Assembly (NCBI RefSeq): GCF_001074155.1
Contig: NZ_JUUZ01000033.1
Coordinates: forward strand, 94,797-158,796
From: Streptococcus pseudopneumoniae
GTDB taxonomy: Bacteria; Bacillota; Bacilli; Lactobacillales; Streptococcaceae
Direction: 5' to 3'
DNA length: 64,000 nucleotides
The notes below the pieces were generated by a model. That model saw nothing but the letters and a program-made list of their open reading frames with translations, searched no databases and was not told the origin of the DNA. Position 1 is the stretch's first letter. Every line of letters starts with the position of its first letter. Of this stretch, positions 31,336-40,567 are shown one piece after another. The position numbers and the translations under genes are program-made.

Positions 31336-32898
31336 TTAAAGACTAGGCATGTCGCGATAGGAAACATTTGGACCTATCTCTCCGGTATTCTCTTTTTGAA
31401 CAAAAGTATTGGCATTGATGTAGGCAATAGCTGAAGCCTTCAACACATCGAAATCAATTCCGGCTGCGTTAAAGATTGTTTCTGTTTCTCTATTTTCAAC
31501 AGTAACTAAGACTCTCGCCTGAGCGTCTATACCATCCGTTACCGCATCAATGGTGTAGGATACCAGGCGAACAGATTGATTAAAGAACTTGTCAACAGCG
31601 TTAAAGATAGCTTCAACAGAACCTTGTCCAGTCGCATTAAAGTCGACTTCCTCACCATCCAAATTGGCCAATCTGACAGTCGCTTCAATTTCATTTTCCG
31701 CATGGGTTTGAAGTTGTAAATCATCAAAGTGGAAACCTTCTGGGTTTTCAATCATGGTTCCAGCTACCAGAGCACGAATATCCGCGTCTGTGACTTCTTG
31801 TTTCTTATCTGCAAGTGATTTGAATTTGTCAAAGAGTGGCTTAATATCTTCTTCTGTGAAGTCTAAGGCCAGTTCTCTCAGTTTTTCTACAAAGGCATGG
31901 CGACCAGATAATTTTCCAAGTGGGAGACTGTTACTTTTGACACCCACCAACTCTGGTGTGATGATTTCATAGGTAAGTGGGTTTTTAAGAACTCCGTCTT
32001 GATGAATACCTGATTCATGAGAAAAGGCATTTCCACCGACAACAGCCTTATTTTTAGGAACTGGAATTCCTGAAAAGCGAGAAACCATTTCAGAAGTATT
32101 GATGGTTTCGTTAAGAACCATACTTGTCTCTGCTTGGTAATAATCTTGGCGAATATTGAGAGCTACTGCTATTTCTTCTAAAGCAGCATTCCCAGCCCGT
32201 TCTCCAATACCGTTAATGGTTCCTTCGACACGTCCTGCACCATTCTTTACAGCTGCAAGGCTATTTGCTACCGCCATTCCGAGGTCATCATGACAGTGAG
32301 AAGAATAGATAATCTGACGATTAGTCTTGACATTCTCAATCAGATATTTAAAGATACTTCCATATTCCTCTGGTGTAGTAAAACCAACTGTATCAGGAAT
32401 ATTGATATAAGTCGCACCTGCATCGACCGCAGATTGAACGACTTGTAGGAGAAAGTCCAGCTCAGTTCTAGTCGCATCCTCAGGAGAGAATTCTACCACT
32501 TCAAACTTACTCCGTGCATAAGAAACATGCTCAGTGATTGCTTCCAAAATCTCTTCTTTACTCTTATTGAGCTTATACTTACGGTGAATTGGACTGGTAG
32601 CGATAAAGACGTGAATCTGTGGATACTTTGCATCTTTAAGTGCTTCATAACAAGCGTCAATGTCTGATTTAACAGAACGAGCTAAGCCTGTCACGGCTGT
32701 TTTTTTCATGGCTTTAGCAATTTCTTGAACAGCTGTAAATGAATCTGGACTAGCAGCTGGAAAACCAGCTTCGATTGCTGAAATTCCCCATTTCTCAAGC
32801 TGTTTTGCTATAGCAACCTTTTCCTTTATTGAAAAATTGACACCTGGTGTCTGCTCACCATCTCGGAGACTGGTATCTAAAAACTCAACTACACGCAT
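31336..32898 (-). CDS. leuA: 2-isopropylmalate synthase
   Basis: 520-residue enzyme for the committed step of leucine synthesis (2-oxoisovalerate plus acetyl-CoA). The DRE-TIM barrel has SLRDGEQTPGV near the N-terminus and SSHCHDDLGMAVANS, the metal-binding His motif; the C-terminal LeuA allosteric domain (about 385-510) should bind leucine. I place the start at 32898 (ATG, GGGAG seven bases upstream). The open frame continues 13 codons upstream, but that stretch lies in the attenuator terminator. Confidence 0.96.
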   Translation of the reverse strand: MRVVEFLDTSLRDGEQTPGVNFSIKEKVAIAKQLEKWGISAIEAGFPAASPDSFTAVQEIAKAMKKTAVTGLARSVKSDIDACYEALKDAKYPQIHVFIATSPIHRKYKLNKSKEEILEAITEHVSYARSKFEVVEFSPEDATRTELDFLLQVVQSAVDAGATYINIPDTVGFTTPEEYGSIFKYLIENVKTNRQIIYSSHCHDDLGMAVANSLAAVKNGAGRVEGTINGIGERAGNAALEEIAVALNIRQDYYQAETSMVLNETINTSEMVSRFSGIPVPKNKAVVGGNAFSHESGIHQDGVLKNPLTYEIITPELVGVKSNSLPLGKLSGRHAFVEKLRELALDFTEEDIKPLFDKFKSLADKKQEVTDADIRALVAGTMIENPEGFHFDDLQLQTHAENEIEATVRLANLDGEEVDFNATGQGSVEAIFNAVDKFFNQSVRLVSYTIDAVTDGIDAQARVLVTVENRETETIFNAAGIDFDVLKASAIAYINANTFVQKENTGEIGPNVSYRDMPSL

Positions 32899-32928
32899 GA
32901 GAATTCTCCCTTCACATTTTCGATATAG

Positions 32929-32963
32929 AAAAAACATCTCGCTCGGAGTTCCAAGCGAGATGT
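32929..32963 (-). terminator. Attenuator terminator of the leu operon
   Basis: A 10-bp stem ACATCTCGCT/AGCGAGATGT (32934-32943 and 32954-32963) plus a six-T tract on the minus strand, 30 bases before leuA. Confidence 0.9.
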
Positions 32964-32970
32964 TGATTTA

Positions 32971-33016
32971 CTCCCGCTTGGTAAGCCAAACAGGACTAAT
33001 GCTTTTGCACTAGTCC
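32971..33016 (-). promoter_or_regulatory. Alternative hairpins of the leu attenuator
   Basis: A perfect-loop hairpin GGACTAGTGC-AAAA-GCATTAGTCC (32993-33016) contains the leader-peptide stop codon. CCAAGCGGGAG (32971-32981) is complementary to the CTCGCTTGG of the terminator's 5' arm and can form the antiterminator. Confidence 0.7.
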
Positions 33017-33063
33017 GAGTACCTCAACAACAAAGCAAATTGATTAAACTTAGCTGTTTTCAT
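33010..33063 (-). CDS. leu operon leader peptide (17 residues)
   Basis: Reads MKTAKFNQFALLLRYSD and stops at TAG. Three consecutive leucine codons (TTG TTG TTG, residues 11-13) sit just before the pause hairpin, the hallmark of ribosome-mediated attenuation. It has a strong AAAGGAG site 10 bases upstream of the ATG. When charged Leu-tRNA is scarce the ribosome should stall at the Leu codons and favour the antiterminator. The ribosome-site flank AAGCCAAAC is also complementary to GTTTGGCTT downstream of the peptide. Confidence 0.85.
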   Translation of the reverse strand: MKTAKFNQFALLLRYSD

Positions 33064-33099
33064 GTTTGGCTTTCTCCTTTGTTTGATGTCTTGTTTAGT

Positions 33100-33128
33100 A
33101 TTCTAGCATAGGAAAAATCACTTGTCAA
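33100..33128 (-). promoter_or_regulatory. Promoter of the leu operon
   Basis: TTGACA (33123-33128), 17-base spacer and TAGAAT (33100-33105), with an extended TGC before the -10, on the minus strand. Confidence 0.88.
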
Positions 33129-33140
33129 GAAAAAATCCAA

Positions 33141-33155
33141 TATTTTCTGAAAATT
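33141..33155. promoter_or_regulatory. CodY-like box upstream of the leu promoter
   Basis: TATTTTCTGAAAATT matches the CodY consensus AATTTTCWGAAAATT at 14 of 15 positions, about 12 bases upstream of the -35. CodY is the branched-chain amino acid and nutrient sensor of streptococci. Confidence 0.7.
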
Positions 33156-33212
33156 TCTTCAATAAAGAATATTTTGCGAATTGAAAGTATTTGAAAACTC
33201 AAATATGTTTAT

Positions 33213-33869
33213 TTATTTCTTAGAAGTCAAAAACCAACTTCTATCAAATAATTCAAGGACCTTTTCGTCAGTTAGAGTGTCATCAAGTGGAAGACTAATC
33301 CAATAACGTTTATTCATATGAAAGGCTGGGTAAATTCCCATTAGTGAAAGCAAGTCAGCTACTTGGTCGTGTTTGAGGTTGACTGATTCCACTAGCCCAT
33401 CTCTCCCCTTATCTAGCCTATCCCAAGGAATTCTCATTAAAATAGCATACCACTTCTGATTATCTTCATGGCGCAAAACAGCCGTATCAGGTGATTTCTC
33501 CCATAGATATTCCAGCTGATTGCCATACTTTTCTTGAACAAGCGCCATGATTCTCTTGGTCTGTGGACAGAGAAATTCCTGTACCTCAAAACAGGCCTTT
33601 CTAATATCAAAAAGTTCCTCTAGACATGCCTCTCGAACACTTCCGACAAAAGTTCCTCTCATGCTTTCCATGTGGACTTGAGGATAGAGGTCACCAGTTT
33701 CTTGGTCATAAACATGAAAACTTAAGTCCCCATCCTCAACTGTAACCATCATGAGAAAATCTCCCTGCAAGATAGTTGAACTATAGGTCCATACACCTTG
33801 ATTTTCTATAAATCCATACTCTTTAGCCTTTTTACTATTAAACTGATAGGCTTTAAAAATTTCAAACAT
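33213..33869 (-). CDS. MmcQ/YjbR-family protein with N-terminal extension
   Basis: 218 residues. The C-terminal half (about 105-210) is the MmcQ/YjbR (DUF419) double-wing fold: WYAILMRIPWDRL, VNLKHDQVADLL and GIYPAFHMNKRYWISLPLD are characteristic. The N-terminal hundred residues are an extra beta-rich part (WTYSSTILQGDFLMMVTVED). Biochemical role unknown. Single gene between the leu operon and cutC. Confidence 0.75.
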   Translation of the reverse strand: MFEIFKAYQFNSKKAKEYGFIENQGVWTYSSTILQGDFLMMVTVEDGDLSFHVYDQETGDLYPQVHMESMRGTFVGSVREACLEELFDIRKACFEVQEFLCPQTKRIMALVQEKYGNQLEYLWEKSPDTAVLRHEDNQKWYAILMRIPWDRLDKGRDGLVESVNLKHDQVADLLSLMGIYPAFHMNKRYWISLPLDDTLTDEKVLELFDRSWFLTSKK

Positions 33870-33874
33870 AAGCG

Positions 33875-33900
33875 AAAACTGCTACCAAAAGCTAGCAGTT
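33875..33900 (-). terminator. Hairpin terminator after cutC
   Basis: AACTGCTA/TAGCAGTT stem (33877-33884 and 33893-33900) with TTTTCG following on the minus strand. It ends just before the MmcQ gene start and has a short T tract, so partial readthrough is likely. Confidence 0.6.
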
Positions 33901-33912
33901 CCTTTCTATTTT

Positions 33913-34545
33913 TTAAAAGACAACCTTTGTTCCATGTAATTGTGTCACGCCCAGTTGGTCAATAAAGGTTTGACGGTTGTCCATGTCAATCCCCCCACCA
34001 GGTAAAATTTCAATTTTTCCTGCAGCGTGTTCTAAAATTCTGCGATAGTGATCAAAACGTTTCTCTAACGAGTCGCCAGATACACCAGCACGAGTCAGGA
34101 TGCGTGTCACTCCAGCTTGACTAAGCCAATCAATAGCTTCTAGTTGATCTTGGTCACTTAAGTCGTCAAAAGCCATATGGAAGACAATCTCCATACCTTT
34201 AGATGCAGCAATCAACTTTTCAAGGTTATCCTTATCCAATTTCTTATCTGCTGTTAAGGCACCAAAGACGACCCCTTGGCTACCTGCTTGAGCAGTTAGA
34301 CGAATATCCTCAAGCATAATAGAAATCTCGAGGTCATTGTAAACAAAGTCACCACCACGTGGACGAATCATCGTCATGATAGTCGTATTGTAGTTTGATG
34401 CAAGTTCAACAGCTGCCTTGGTTACTCCGTAGCTTGGTGTCGTTCCACCAACTGCTAAATTATCACAGAGCTCAATACGGCGAGCTCCTGCCTGCATAGC
34501 TTTTTCAAGCAAGGTCACATTTTCAGCACAAAATTCGTAAATCAT
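33913..34545 (-). CDS. cutC: CutC-family protein
   Basis: 210-residue TIM-barrel protein of the CutC family. Typical elements are ENVTLLEKAMQAGARRIELCDNL without its first residues (here 8-29), the MIRPRGGDFVY motif (about 59-69), HMAFDD (about 123-128) and ILPGGGI near the C-terminus. It was named for copper homeostasis in E. coli; the enzymatic role is debated. An extended -10 promoter lies directly upstream and AAGGAG precedes the ATG. Confidence 0.88.
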   Translation of the reverse strand: MIYEFCAENVTLLEKAMQAGARRIELCDNLAVGGTTPSYGVTKAAVELASNYNTTIMTMIRPRGGDFVYNDLEISIMLEDIRLTAQAGSQGVVFGALTADKKLDKDNLEKLIAASKGMEIVFHMAFDDLSDQDQLEAIDWLSQAGVTRILTRAGVSGDSLEKRFDHYRRILEHAAGKIEILPGGGIDMDNRQTFIDQLGVTQLHGTKVVF

Positions 34546-34575
34546 TTGATACTCCTTGAAGCTTTCTTTAATATT

Positions 34576-34584
34576 ATTATATCA
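34576..34584 (-). promoter_or_regulatory. Extended -10 promoter of cutC
   Basis: TGA-TATAAT on the minus strand, 30 bases before the ATG; no recognisable -35. Confidence 0.6.
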
Positions 34585-34637
34585 TATTGTTTTAAGTAAC
34601 CCCTACTTTTTATCAAGGAAAATCATTATTTTTTTAG

Positions 34638-34997
34638 CTATTCTTTATCTGGTATTACCTTAAAGAGATAATAGGTTATAAATACTGTTAAGCAGCCTAA
34701 AGCAATTTTTACAGGTAAGAGCGGAGCAAAATAAATGGAGATGCCCATCAAAATATAAATCGATACGATAATCTTCTTCTTCCGTTCACGCGCAATAGAC
34801 TTAGTTTCTCTAAAGTCCGCAACATAGGTTTGGTAGAGCTTGGTATGATAGAGCCATTTTTCAAAACGTTTAGAAGATTTTGAAAAACAAGCTATTGACA
34901 ACAAGAGAAAGGGTGTTGTCGGTAATAGTGGCAAGGCAACTCCAACGATTGCCAAAGCTAGTGAAATAAATCCAATGCTAAGATAAATAATGCGCAT
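34638..34997 (-). CDS. DUF454 (YbaN-type) membrane protein
   Basis: 119 residues with three to four hydrophobic segments. The family signature LPLLPTTPFLLLSIACFSKSS (about 23-43) is followed by RFEKWLYHTKLY. Function unknown. CTTAGGAG precedes the ATG by five bases. It sits between topA and cutC on the same strand. Confidence 0.8.
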   Translation of the reverse strand: MRIIYLSIGFISLALAIVGVALPLLPTTPFLLLSIACFSKSSKRFEKWLYHTKLYQTYVADFRETKSIARERKKKIIVSIYILMGISIYFAPLLPVKIALGCLTVFITYYLFKVIPDKE

Positions 34998-35067
34998 ATC
35001 TACTCCTAAGTAAGAATAATCTTCTTCTAGTTAAGCATAAAAAGATAAAATCTGTCAAGTTTAAATT

Positions 35068-35095
35068 AAAAAGAGCTGAAATTATCATTTCAGCC
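35068..35095 (-). terminator. topA terminator
   Basis: The GGGCTGAAAT/ATTTCAGCTC stem (arms about 35073-35082 and 35087-35095) with a GATA loop and TTTTTAATTT on the minus strand. Confidence 0.88.
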
Positions 35096-35105
35096 CTAAT
35101 TATTT

Positions 35106-37193
35106 TTATTTAATCTTTTCTTCTTCGTAGTCACCATTGCTACATACAATCTGTTTCCCGCCACCACGGATTTTTTTCTCCATGAGGAAGTGACCACATT
35201 TAGGACAATCACGTCCAACAGGTTTATCCCAAGAGGTAAACTCACATTCTGGATAACGATTGCATCCATAGAAAATACGATTACGTTTGGTTTTGCGTTC
35301 GATGATTTGCCCTTGATGACAATTTGGACATGTAACACCGACTTCTTTAACAATGGCTTGCGTATGTCGACAATCTGGGAAATTGCTACATGCGTAAAAC
35401 TTACCGAAGCGTCCAATCTTAATTACCATAGGACTACCACAAACTTCACAGTCAAATCCAGCTGGCTCATCCTTGATTTGAATTTTTTCCATCTCTGCTT
35501 CAGCTTTAGCGACCTCTTTAGAGAATGGTTTGTAAAATTCATCAATAACCCGTTGCCACTCTTCTTTTCCGACCTCAACATCATCCAGTTTACCTTCCAT
35601 TTCAGCGGTAAACTTCACGTTAACAATGTCTGGGAAGTATTCAACAATCAGCTTGTTAACGACTTGACCTAGATCAGTTGGTTCAAAGCGTTTAGATGCT
35701 AGTCTTACATAGTAACGTTTTTGGATTGTTTCAATGGTTGGAGCATAGGTAGATGGGCGTCCAACTCCGTTTTCTTCCAAGGTCTTAATCAAAGTAGCCT
35801 CAGAATAACGTGCCGGTGGTTGTGTGAAATGTTGTTCAGGTTTGCTATTGACCTGTTTCACTACATCTCCTACTTTCATATCTGGCAGCATCTTATTCTT
35901 GTCAGAATCGTTGTAAATTGCCAAATAACCATCAAATTTAACCTGACTACCATTAGCTGCAAATTGAACTCCATTTTGTGAAAGTTTAACAGCCATGGTA
36001 TCGAAAATCGCACCAGTCATCTGACTAGCCACAAAGCGATTCCAGATGAGAGTATAGAGTTTTAACTGGTCTTTATCCAAATACTTAGCAATTTTCTCAG
36101 GTGTATTAAAGACACTTGAAGGACGAATAGCTTCGTGGGCGTCTTGAGCGCCAGAGGCATTTTTCACCTTGCTACCATGTTTAGAATACTTACTACCAAA
36201 ACGTTCATTGATGTAGCTAGCAGCTTCATTCTGAGCAACTGGACTGATACGAGTAGAATCCGTACGCATATAGGTGATCAAACCTTGGACACCTGTACCA
36301 ATATTGATTCCTTCATAAAGTTGCTGAGCAACCATCATAGTCTTTCGAGTACGGAAGTTAATCTTGTTAGCAGCATCCATCTGCATAGAAGACGTTGTAT
36401 ATGGAAGAGGGGCATTTCGCTTTCTTTCCTTTTTATCTACTTGATCAACTGTAAAATCCTTGCTGTTCAAATGAGATAAAACTTTTTTGACTTCATCATT
36501 GGTAGTCAACTTCATCTTCTTGCCATTCATTCCATAAAAAGAAGCTTGGAATTGCTTGGTTCCCTTTTTGAAGGTACCATCAATAGTCCAATACTCTTCT
36601 GGTTGAAACGCATTAATCTCATTTTCACGATCAATGATTAGCTTAAGAGCAACAGACTGAACACGTCCTGCTGATAAGCCTTTTTTAACCTTTTTCCAAA
36701 GAATTGGTGAAATTGAATACCCCACTAAACGGTCCAAAACACGACGGGCTTGTTGGGCATCGACCAAATCCATATTGATTTTACGAGGTTCTTTAAAGGC
36801 ATTTTTTACTGCATCTTTGGTAATCTCGTTGAAAACAACACGGTTGGTATCATTCTCGTCTAGATCTAAAATATGCGCTAAGTGCCATGAAATAGCCTCC
36901 CCTTCCCGGTCCGGGTCACTTGCAAGAAAGACTTTATCGGCTTTCTTAGCTTCTTTTTTCAAATCATTGATGAGAGGACCTTTCCCACGAATATTGATAT
37001 ATTGCGGTTCGTAATTATTTTCCACGTCAACTGACATACTTGATTTTTTCAAATCACGAATATGTCCTACGCTGGCTAAAACCTTATAATTACGTCCTAG
37101 ATATTTTTCAATCGTTTTCGCCTTAGCAGGTGACTCCACGATTACAAGATTTTTTTTACTTGTTGATTTTTTCTTTTTGGTTGCCGTTACCAC
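35106..37193 (-). CDS. topA: DNA topoisomerase I
   Basis: 695-residue type IA topoisomerase relaxing negative supercoils. The N-terminal TOPRIM has [17 protein letters not shown] and the metal site ASDPDREGE; the active-site tyrosine is in [10 protein letters not shown] (Tyr308 with this start). Three C-terminal zinc-ribbon repeats follow; the last (CPKCG...CSNGDYE) lacks its fourth cysteine. I chose GTG at 37193, with AGAAGG nine bases upstream; an in-frame TTG six codons earlier overlaps that ribosome site. It has its own promoter. Confidence 0.95.
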   Translation of the reverse strand: MVTATKKKKSTSKKNLVIVESPAKAKTIEKYLGRNYKVLASVGHIRDLKKSSMSVDVENNYEPQYINIRGKGPLINDLKKEAKKADKVFLASDPDREGEAISWHLAHILDLDENDTNRVVFNEITKDAVKNAFKEPRKINMDLVDAQQARRVLDRLVGYSISPILWKKVKKGLSAGRVQSVALKLIIDRENEINAFQPEEYWTIDGTFKKGTKQFQASFYGMNGKKMKLTTNDEVKKVLSHLNSKDFTVDQVDKKERKRNAPLPYTTSSMQMDAANKINFRTRKTMMVAQQLYEGINIGTGVQGLITYMRTDSTRISPVAQNEAASYINERFGSKYSKHGSKVKNASGAQDAHEAIRPSSVFNTPEKIAKYLDKDQLKLYTLIWNRFVASQMTGAIFDTMAVKLSQNGVQFAANGSQVKFDGYLAIYNDSDKNKMLPDMKVGDVVKQVNSKPEQHFTQPPARYSEATLIKTLEENGVGRPSTYAPTIETIQKRYYVRLASKRFEPTDLGQVVNKLIVEYFPDIVNVKFTAEMEGKLDDVEVGKEEWQRVIDEFYKPFSKEVAKAEAEMEKIQIKDEPAGFDCEVCGSPMVIKIGRFGKFYACSNFPDCRHTQAIVKEVGVTCPNCHQGQIIERKTKRNRIFYGCNRYPECEFTSWDKPVGRDCPKCGHFLMEKKIRGGGKQIVCSNGDYEEEKIK

Positions 37194-37229
37194 AGTATCA
37201 CACCTTCTCAAAGTAATTAAACTTTATAA

Positions 37230-37258
37230 AGTGTAAACCATTTTTAAAAACCTGTCAA
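37230..37258 (-). promoter_or_regulatory. topA promoter
   Basis: TTGACA (37253-37258), 17-base spacer and TACACT (37230-37235) on the minus strand. Confidence 0.8.
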
Positions 37259-37313
37259 GACATAACACCCATATAATAGAAGAAAAGTTTGCTAAATGAA
37301 ATCATTTCATTTA

Positions 37314-38177
37314 TTAAAATTCAAATTCTGCTAGTATATCCTGCCCACATGTTGCCAACTTTGCTCCTTCTTGGATTAAATGATGACAGCCGTCTGAGCG
37401 TCCATCTAAAATGGAACCTGGAATCGCAAAGACATCTCTACCTTCCTCCATAGCACGCTCGCAAGTGATTAAGCTACCAGATCTCATTTTAGCTTCTGCA
37501 ACGATAACTCCTCGACATAATCCTGCAATAATGCGATTTCTGGCAGGAAAGTGAAATTTCAATGGTTCTTCTCCTGGACCGTACTCACTTAGTATTAAAT
37601 GATTGTCTCCAATATATTCTTGAAGGCGTTTATTGGAGCGTGGATAATAGACATCTAAACCAGTCCCAATAATGCCAATCGTTTTGCCACCAGTTTGAAG
37701 AATTGACATATGGGCTGCTGTGTCGATTCCTCTAGCAAGTCCGCTTACCACAACTAATTCATTCTCCAGTTCTTCGATGACTTTCCGGACTGATTTGGTT
37801 CCGATTTGACTACAAGAGCGACTCCCTACAACTGCTATCTTTGGTAATTTTAAGAGATTTAAATCTCCTTTATAAAAAAGCAATACAGGTGCATCGTAAA
37901 TTTCACTAAGCGAAATGGGATAAACATCATCCAGAATCGAAAATGATGGGAACTTTTCAAAATCTTTCTTTAAACGTTCCATGCTTTCAAAAGTCAGTTT
38001 ATGATATCGCTCCATAAAAACTACTGGATTACGACACTCTGAGGCTTCAGCAATTGTCTCTAAACTCAATTCCTGATCATAAATTTCTCCATATTGAAGT
38101 ACTTTCAGAACCTGCTGATTACTCAAACCTGCTTGCTTTAACTTATAAATCTCGAAATTATCAATCTTAATTTCCAT
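37314..38177 (-). CDS. dprA: DNA-processing protein DprA (competence)
   Basis: 287-residue protein that loads RecA on incoming single-stranded DNA during transformation and, in pneumococcus, shuts off competence. An N-terminal helical (SAM-like) part precedes the extended Rossmann fold with VVGSRSCSQIG (about 117-127), SGLARGIDTAAH (about 144-155) and GSLITCERAMEEGRDVFAIPG near the end, apart from single residues. ATG at 38177 follows GGAG by seven bases; the upstream in-frame TTG is less likely. A cin-box lies 29 bases upstream. Confidence 0.95.
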   Translation of the reverse strand: MEIKIDNFEIYKLKQAGLSNQQVLKVLQYGEIYDQELSLETIAEASECRNPVVFMERYHKLTFESMERLKKDFEKFPSFSILDDVYPISLSEIYDAPVLLFYKGDLNLLKLPKIAVVGSRSCSQIGTKSVRKVIEELENELVVVSGLARGIDTAAHMSILQTGGKTIGIIGTGLDVYYPRSNKRLQEYIGDNHLILSEYGPGEEPLKFHFPARNRIIAGLCRGVIVAEAKMRSGSLITCERAMEEGRDVFAIPGSILDGRSDGCHHLIQEGAKLATCGQDILAEFEF

Positions 38178-38205
38178 GATCAACTCCTTTTTCTCTCTAT
38201 TTATC

Positions 38206-38213
38206 TATTCGTA
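38206..38213 (-). promoter_or_regulatory. cin-box (ComX/SigX promoter) of dprA
   Basis: TACGAATA, an exact match to the streptococcal cin-box, preceded by a T-rich stretch, 29 bases before the dprA ATG. It places dprA in the late competence regulon. Confidence 0.9.
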
Positions 38214-38220
38214 GAAAAAG

Positions 38221-38256
38221 AAAAAAACTCCCAACAATTTTACTTGTTAGGAAGTT
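38221..38256 (-). terminator. dapA terminator
   Basis: A 12-bp stem with one bulge (arms 38226-38237 and 38244-38256) followed by seven T on the minus strand, ending a few bases upstream of the dprA cin-box. Confidence 0.85.
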
Positions 38257-38275
38257 TCTATTTATCTTTGTTATG

Positions 38276-39211
38276 TTAGTAATCAGGTCGAAGAACTCCA
38301 GTAACAGTCGCTTTAGTTGCTTCGTAGTCTCCGTCAATAACAACCTTGATAATGCGTTTAGCATCCTCTTCAGGCGCAGGAACCAATGGGAGGCGCGTTG
38401 GACCAGCTTCAAATCCCATATAGTTAAGGACTGCCTTAACAGGTGCAGGACTTGGGTATGAGAAGAGAGCATTAACTTTGGGAATAAACTTGCGTTGAAT
38501 AGCTGCCGCTTTCTTCATATCACTTTCTTCAATCGCAGTGAACATTTCATGCATTTCATCACCATTGGTATGAGAAGCAACAGAGATAACCCCGTCAGCA
38601 CCCAAGTTCATAGCATGGAAGGCATCCCCATCTTCACCAGTGTAGATCAAGAATTCTTCAGGTTTGTGCTCAATCAAATAGGCCATATTTGCAAGGCTAG
38701 TACATTCCTTAACACCAATGATATTTGGATGTTCCGCTAAGCGAAGCATAGTTTCTGGTGTCAACTCTACTACTACACGACCTGGAATATTATAGATAAT
38801 AATTGGCAAATCAGAGGCATCTGCAATAGCATTAAAGTGTTGATACATTCCTTCTTGAGATGGTTTATTGTAGTAAGGAACAATAGCAAGACCAGCCGCA
38901 AAACCACCAAATTCTGCTACTTCTTTGACGAACTCAATAGAGTCGCGTGTATCATTAGTACCAACACCAGCGATTAAAGGAACACGTCCATTAACAACCT
39001 TCTGAACAGCTGCAAACAACTGTAACTCCTCATCGTGAGTAAGAGTCGGACTCTCAGCAGTTGTCCCCGCCAAGAGAATTCCGTCTGTATGATGTGCCAA
39101 TAAATGTTCAATCAACTTTGGAATAGCATCGAAATTTATGGAGCCATCTTCATGAAAAGGAGTAATAAAAGCAGTGATAATTTTACAATCTTTTAAATCT
39201 TGATAAGACAT
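38276..39211 (-). CDS. dapA: 4-hydroxy-tetrahydrodipicolinate synthase
   Basis: 311-residue aldolase-type TIM barrel making the first lysine/diaminopimelate-specific intermediate from pyruvate and aspartate semialdehyde. Thr50/Thr51 (LAGTTAES), Tyr140 (IIIYNIPGR) and the Schiff-base Lys168 (GVKEC) are present. It lies downstream of asd, which supplies its substrate, 139 bases apart with a hairpin element between. Lysine is the cross-link residue in streptococcal peptidoglycan stem peptides. Confidence 0.95.
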   Translation of the reverse strand: MSYQDLKDCKIITAFITPFHEDGSINFDAIPKLIEHLLAHHTDGILLAGTTAESPTLTHDEELQLFAAVQKVVNGRVPLIAGVGTNDTRDSIEFVKEVAEFGGFAAGLAIVPYYNKPSQEGMYQHFNAIADASDLPIIIYNIPGRVVVELTPETMLRLAEHPNIIGVKECTSLANMAYLIEHKPEEFLIYTGEDGDAFHAMNLGADGVISVASHTNGDEMHEMFTAIEESDMKKAAAIQRKFIPKVNALFSYPSPAPVKAVLNYMGFEAGPTRLPLVPAPEEDAKRIIKVVIDGDYEATKATVTGVLRPDY

Positions 39212-39230
39212 AGAAAAAACCTTTCTCTAT

Positions 39231-39266
39231 ATAAGAAAGAGGCTGGGGCTTACTTGCCTTTGCCTC
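39231..39266 (-). terminator. Branched GAGGC hairpin after asd
   Basis: On the minus strand GAGGC (39262-39266) pairs with GCCTC (39239-39243), with an inner GGC/GCC stem, followed by TTTCTTAT. It resembles the GAGGCTGGGAC-type intergenic hairpins of this genus. Two further hairpins lie between it and the asd stop (39267-39350). Confidence 0.55.
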
Positions 39267-39350
39267 CTGTTCTGTACATAAAATAAGTAGATTCGCTAGA
39301 TAGCGAAGAAGAAATCAAACTCTTCGAGTTACTGATTTCTGTTTTGCTCC

Positions 39351-40427
39351 CTATTTCAATTCAAACTTCAACTCAGCTGTTGGGTGTACTAGACCACGTT
39401 CATGAAGGGTTTCTGCAATTTGAACTGAGTTCCAAGCAGCACCCTTGAGAAGGTTATCAGAAACAACCCACATGTGGATCCCTTTTTCAGCATCCAAGTC
39501 TTTCCGGATACGTCCGACAAATGTATCACGTGAACCAACCGCATTGATAGCTTGAGGATAGATTTGGTGAGCCACATCGTCTTCAAGAACTGCACCTGGA
39601 AAGGCAGCAATCGCAGCTTTGACTTCATCGATTGGAGCCACTTCTTTTGTTTCAATGTAAACAGACTCAGAGTGAGCTGACAAGACAGGAATACGCACGC
39701 AAGTTGCTGAAACGGCAATGCTATCGTCTTCCATGATTTTCTTAGTTTCGTTTGTCATCTTCATTTCTTCATAAGTATAGTCATTATCAGTGAAGACATC
39801 AATTTGAGGAAGGGCATTAAAAGCAATTGGATAGTGTTTCTTATCGCCACCTGATGGCAAGATTTCCGCATGCAAATCACGTGGATTTATACCATCATTC
39901 AATACTTCACGCAATTCACGTTGTGTCTCAAGAATGGCTCCCATACCTGCACCTGAAACAGCTTGATAAGTTGAAACGATGATACGGTCTAAGCCCCATT
40001 TTTGACGAACTGGTTCAAGAGCTACCATCATTTGAATAGTTGAACAGTTAGGACATGAAATGATCCCGTTGTGAGCATCAAGAGCATGGGCGTTTACTTC
40101 AGGAACAACCAATGGCACATCTGGATTTTGACGGAAATAAGAAGTGTTATCTACTACTACTGCCCCAGCTTTAACAGCATAAGGTGCGTATTTTGCAGAA
40201 GTTGAACCACCAGCTGAGAAGAGAGCGATATCAACTCCTTCAAAAGCTTCTTCTGTTGTTTCTTCAATAGTCACATCTTGGCCCTTGAATTGCAAGACCT
40301 TTCCTGCAGATCGTGCAGAAGCAAGGTAGCGAATCTTATCAATTGGAAGAGTTGATTCTTCCAACATTTTGATCATTTGAGCACCAACGGCACCTGTAGC
40401 ACCAACAACAGCAACTGTATATCCCAT
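39351..40427 (-). CDS. asd: Aspartate-semialdehyde dehydrogenase
   Basis: 358-residue enzyme reducing aspartyl phosphate to the semialdehyde, the branch point of lysine, threonine and methionine synthesis. The NADP-binding VGATGAVG is at 8-15 and the catalytic cysteine is Cys128 in CPNCSTIQ, the same number as in the pneumococcal enzyme. It precedes dapA. A CodY-like box sits between its promoter and start codon. Confidence 0.96.
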   Translation of the reverse strand: MGYTVAVVGATGAVGAQMIKMLEESTLPIDKIRYLASARSAGKVLQFKGQDVTIEETTEEAFEGVDIALFSAGGSTSAKYAPYAVKAGAVVVDNTSYFRQNPDVPLVVPEVNAHALDAHNGIISCPNCSTIQMMVALEPVRQKWGLDRIIVSTYQAVSGAGMGAILETQRELREVLNDGINPRDLHAEILPSGGDKKHYPIAFNALPQIDVFTDNDYTYEEMKMTNETKKIMEDDSIAVSATCVRIPVLSAHSESVYIETKEVAPIDEVKAAIAAFPGAVLEDDVAHQIYPQAINAVGSRDTFVGRIRKDLDAEKGIHMWVVSDNLLKGAAWNSVQIAETLHERGLVHPTAELKFELK

Positions 40428-40443
40428 AACAAACCTCTTTTGG

Positions 40444-40458
40444 AATTTTCTAAAAATT
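40444..40458. promoter_or_regulatory. CodY-like box in the asd leader
   Basis: AATTTTCTAAAAATT, 14 of 15 matches to AATTTTCWGAAAATT, about 8-22 bases downstream of the predicted transcription start, a position suited to repression. Confidence 0.6.
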
Positions 40459-40472
40459 TCTATAATAGAAAC

Positions 40473-40501
40473 ATTATACTACTTTTTAGAAAAATTGAAA
40501 A
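40473..40501 (-). promoter_or_regulatory. asd promoter
   Basis: TATAAT (40473-40478) with a weak TTTTCA (40496-40501) 17 bases upstream on the minus strand. Confidence 0.65.
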
Positions 40502-40533
40502 GTCTTTACCTTATCTATTTTCTGAAATTGACA

Positions 40534-40564
40534 AGAAAAAGCTCGCTATCGCTAGCGAACTTTT
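40534..40564 (-). terminator. Terminator of gyrA-srtA
   Basis: An 11-bp stem with one G-T pair (arms 40538-40548 and 40553-40563) followed by TTTTTCTT on the minus strand, a few bases after the srtA stop. Confidence 0.88.
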
Positions 40565-40567
40565 CTA

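Noticed and set aside
32899..32937. N-terminal extension of leuA by 13 codons from an upstream ATG
   Set aside because: The upstream ATG lies in the attenuator terminator and has no ribosome site; the family N-terminus begins at 32898 with a good GGGAG site.
33184..33212. Hairpin after the MmcQ/YjbR gene as terminator
   Set aside because: ATTTGA/TCAAAT is only 6 bp and is followed by ACTTTC rather than a T run.
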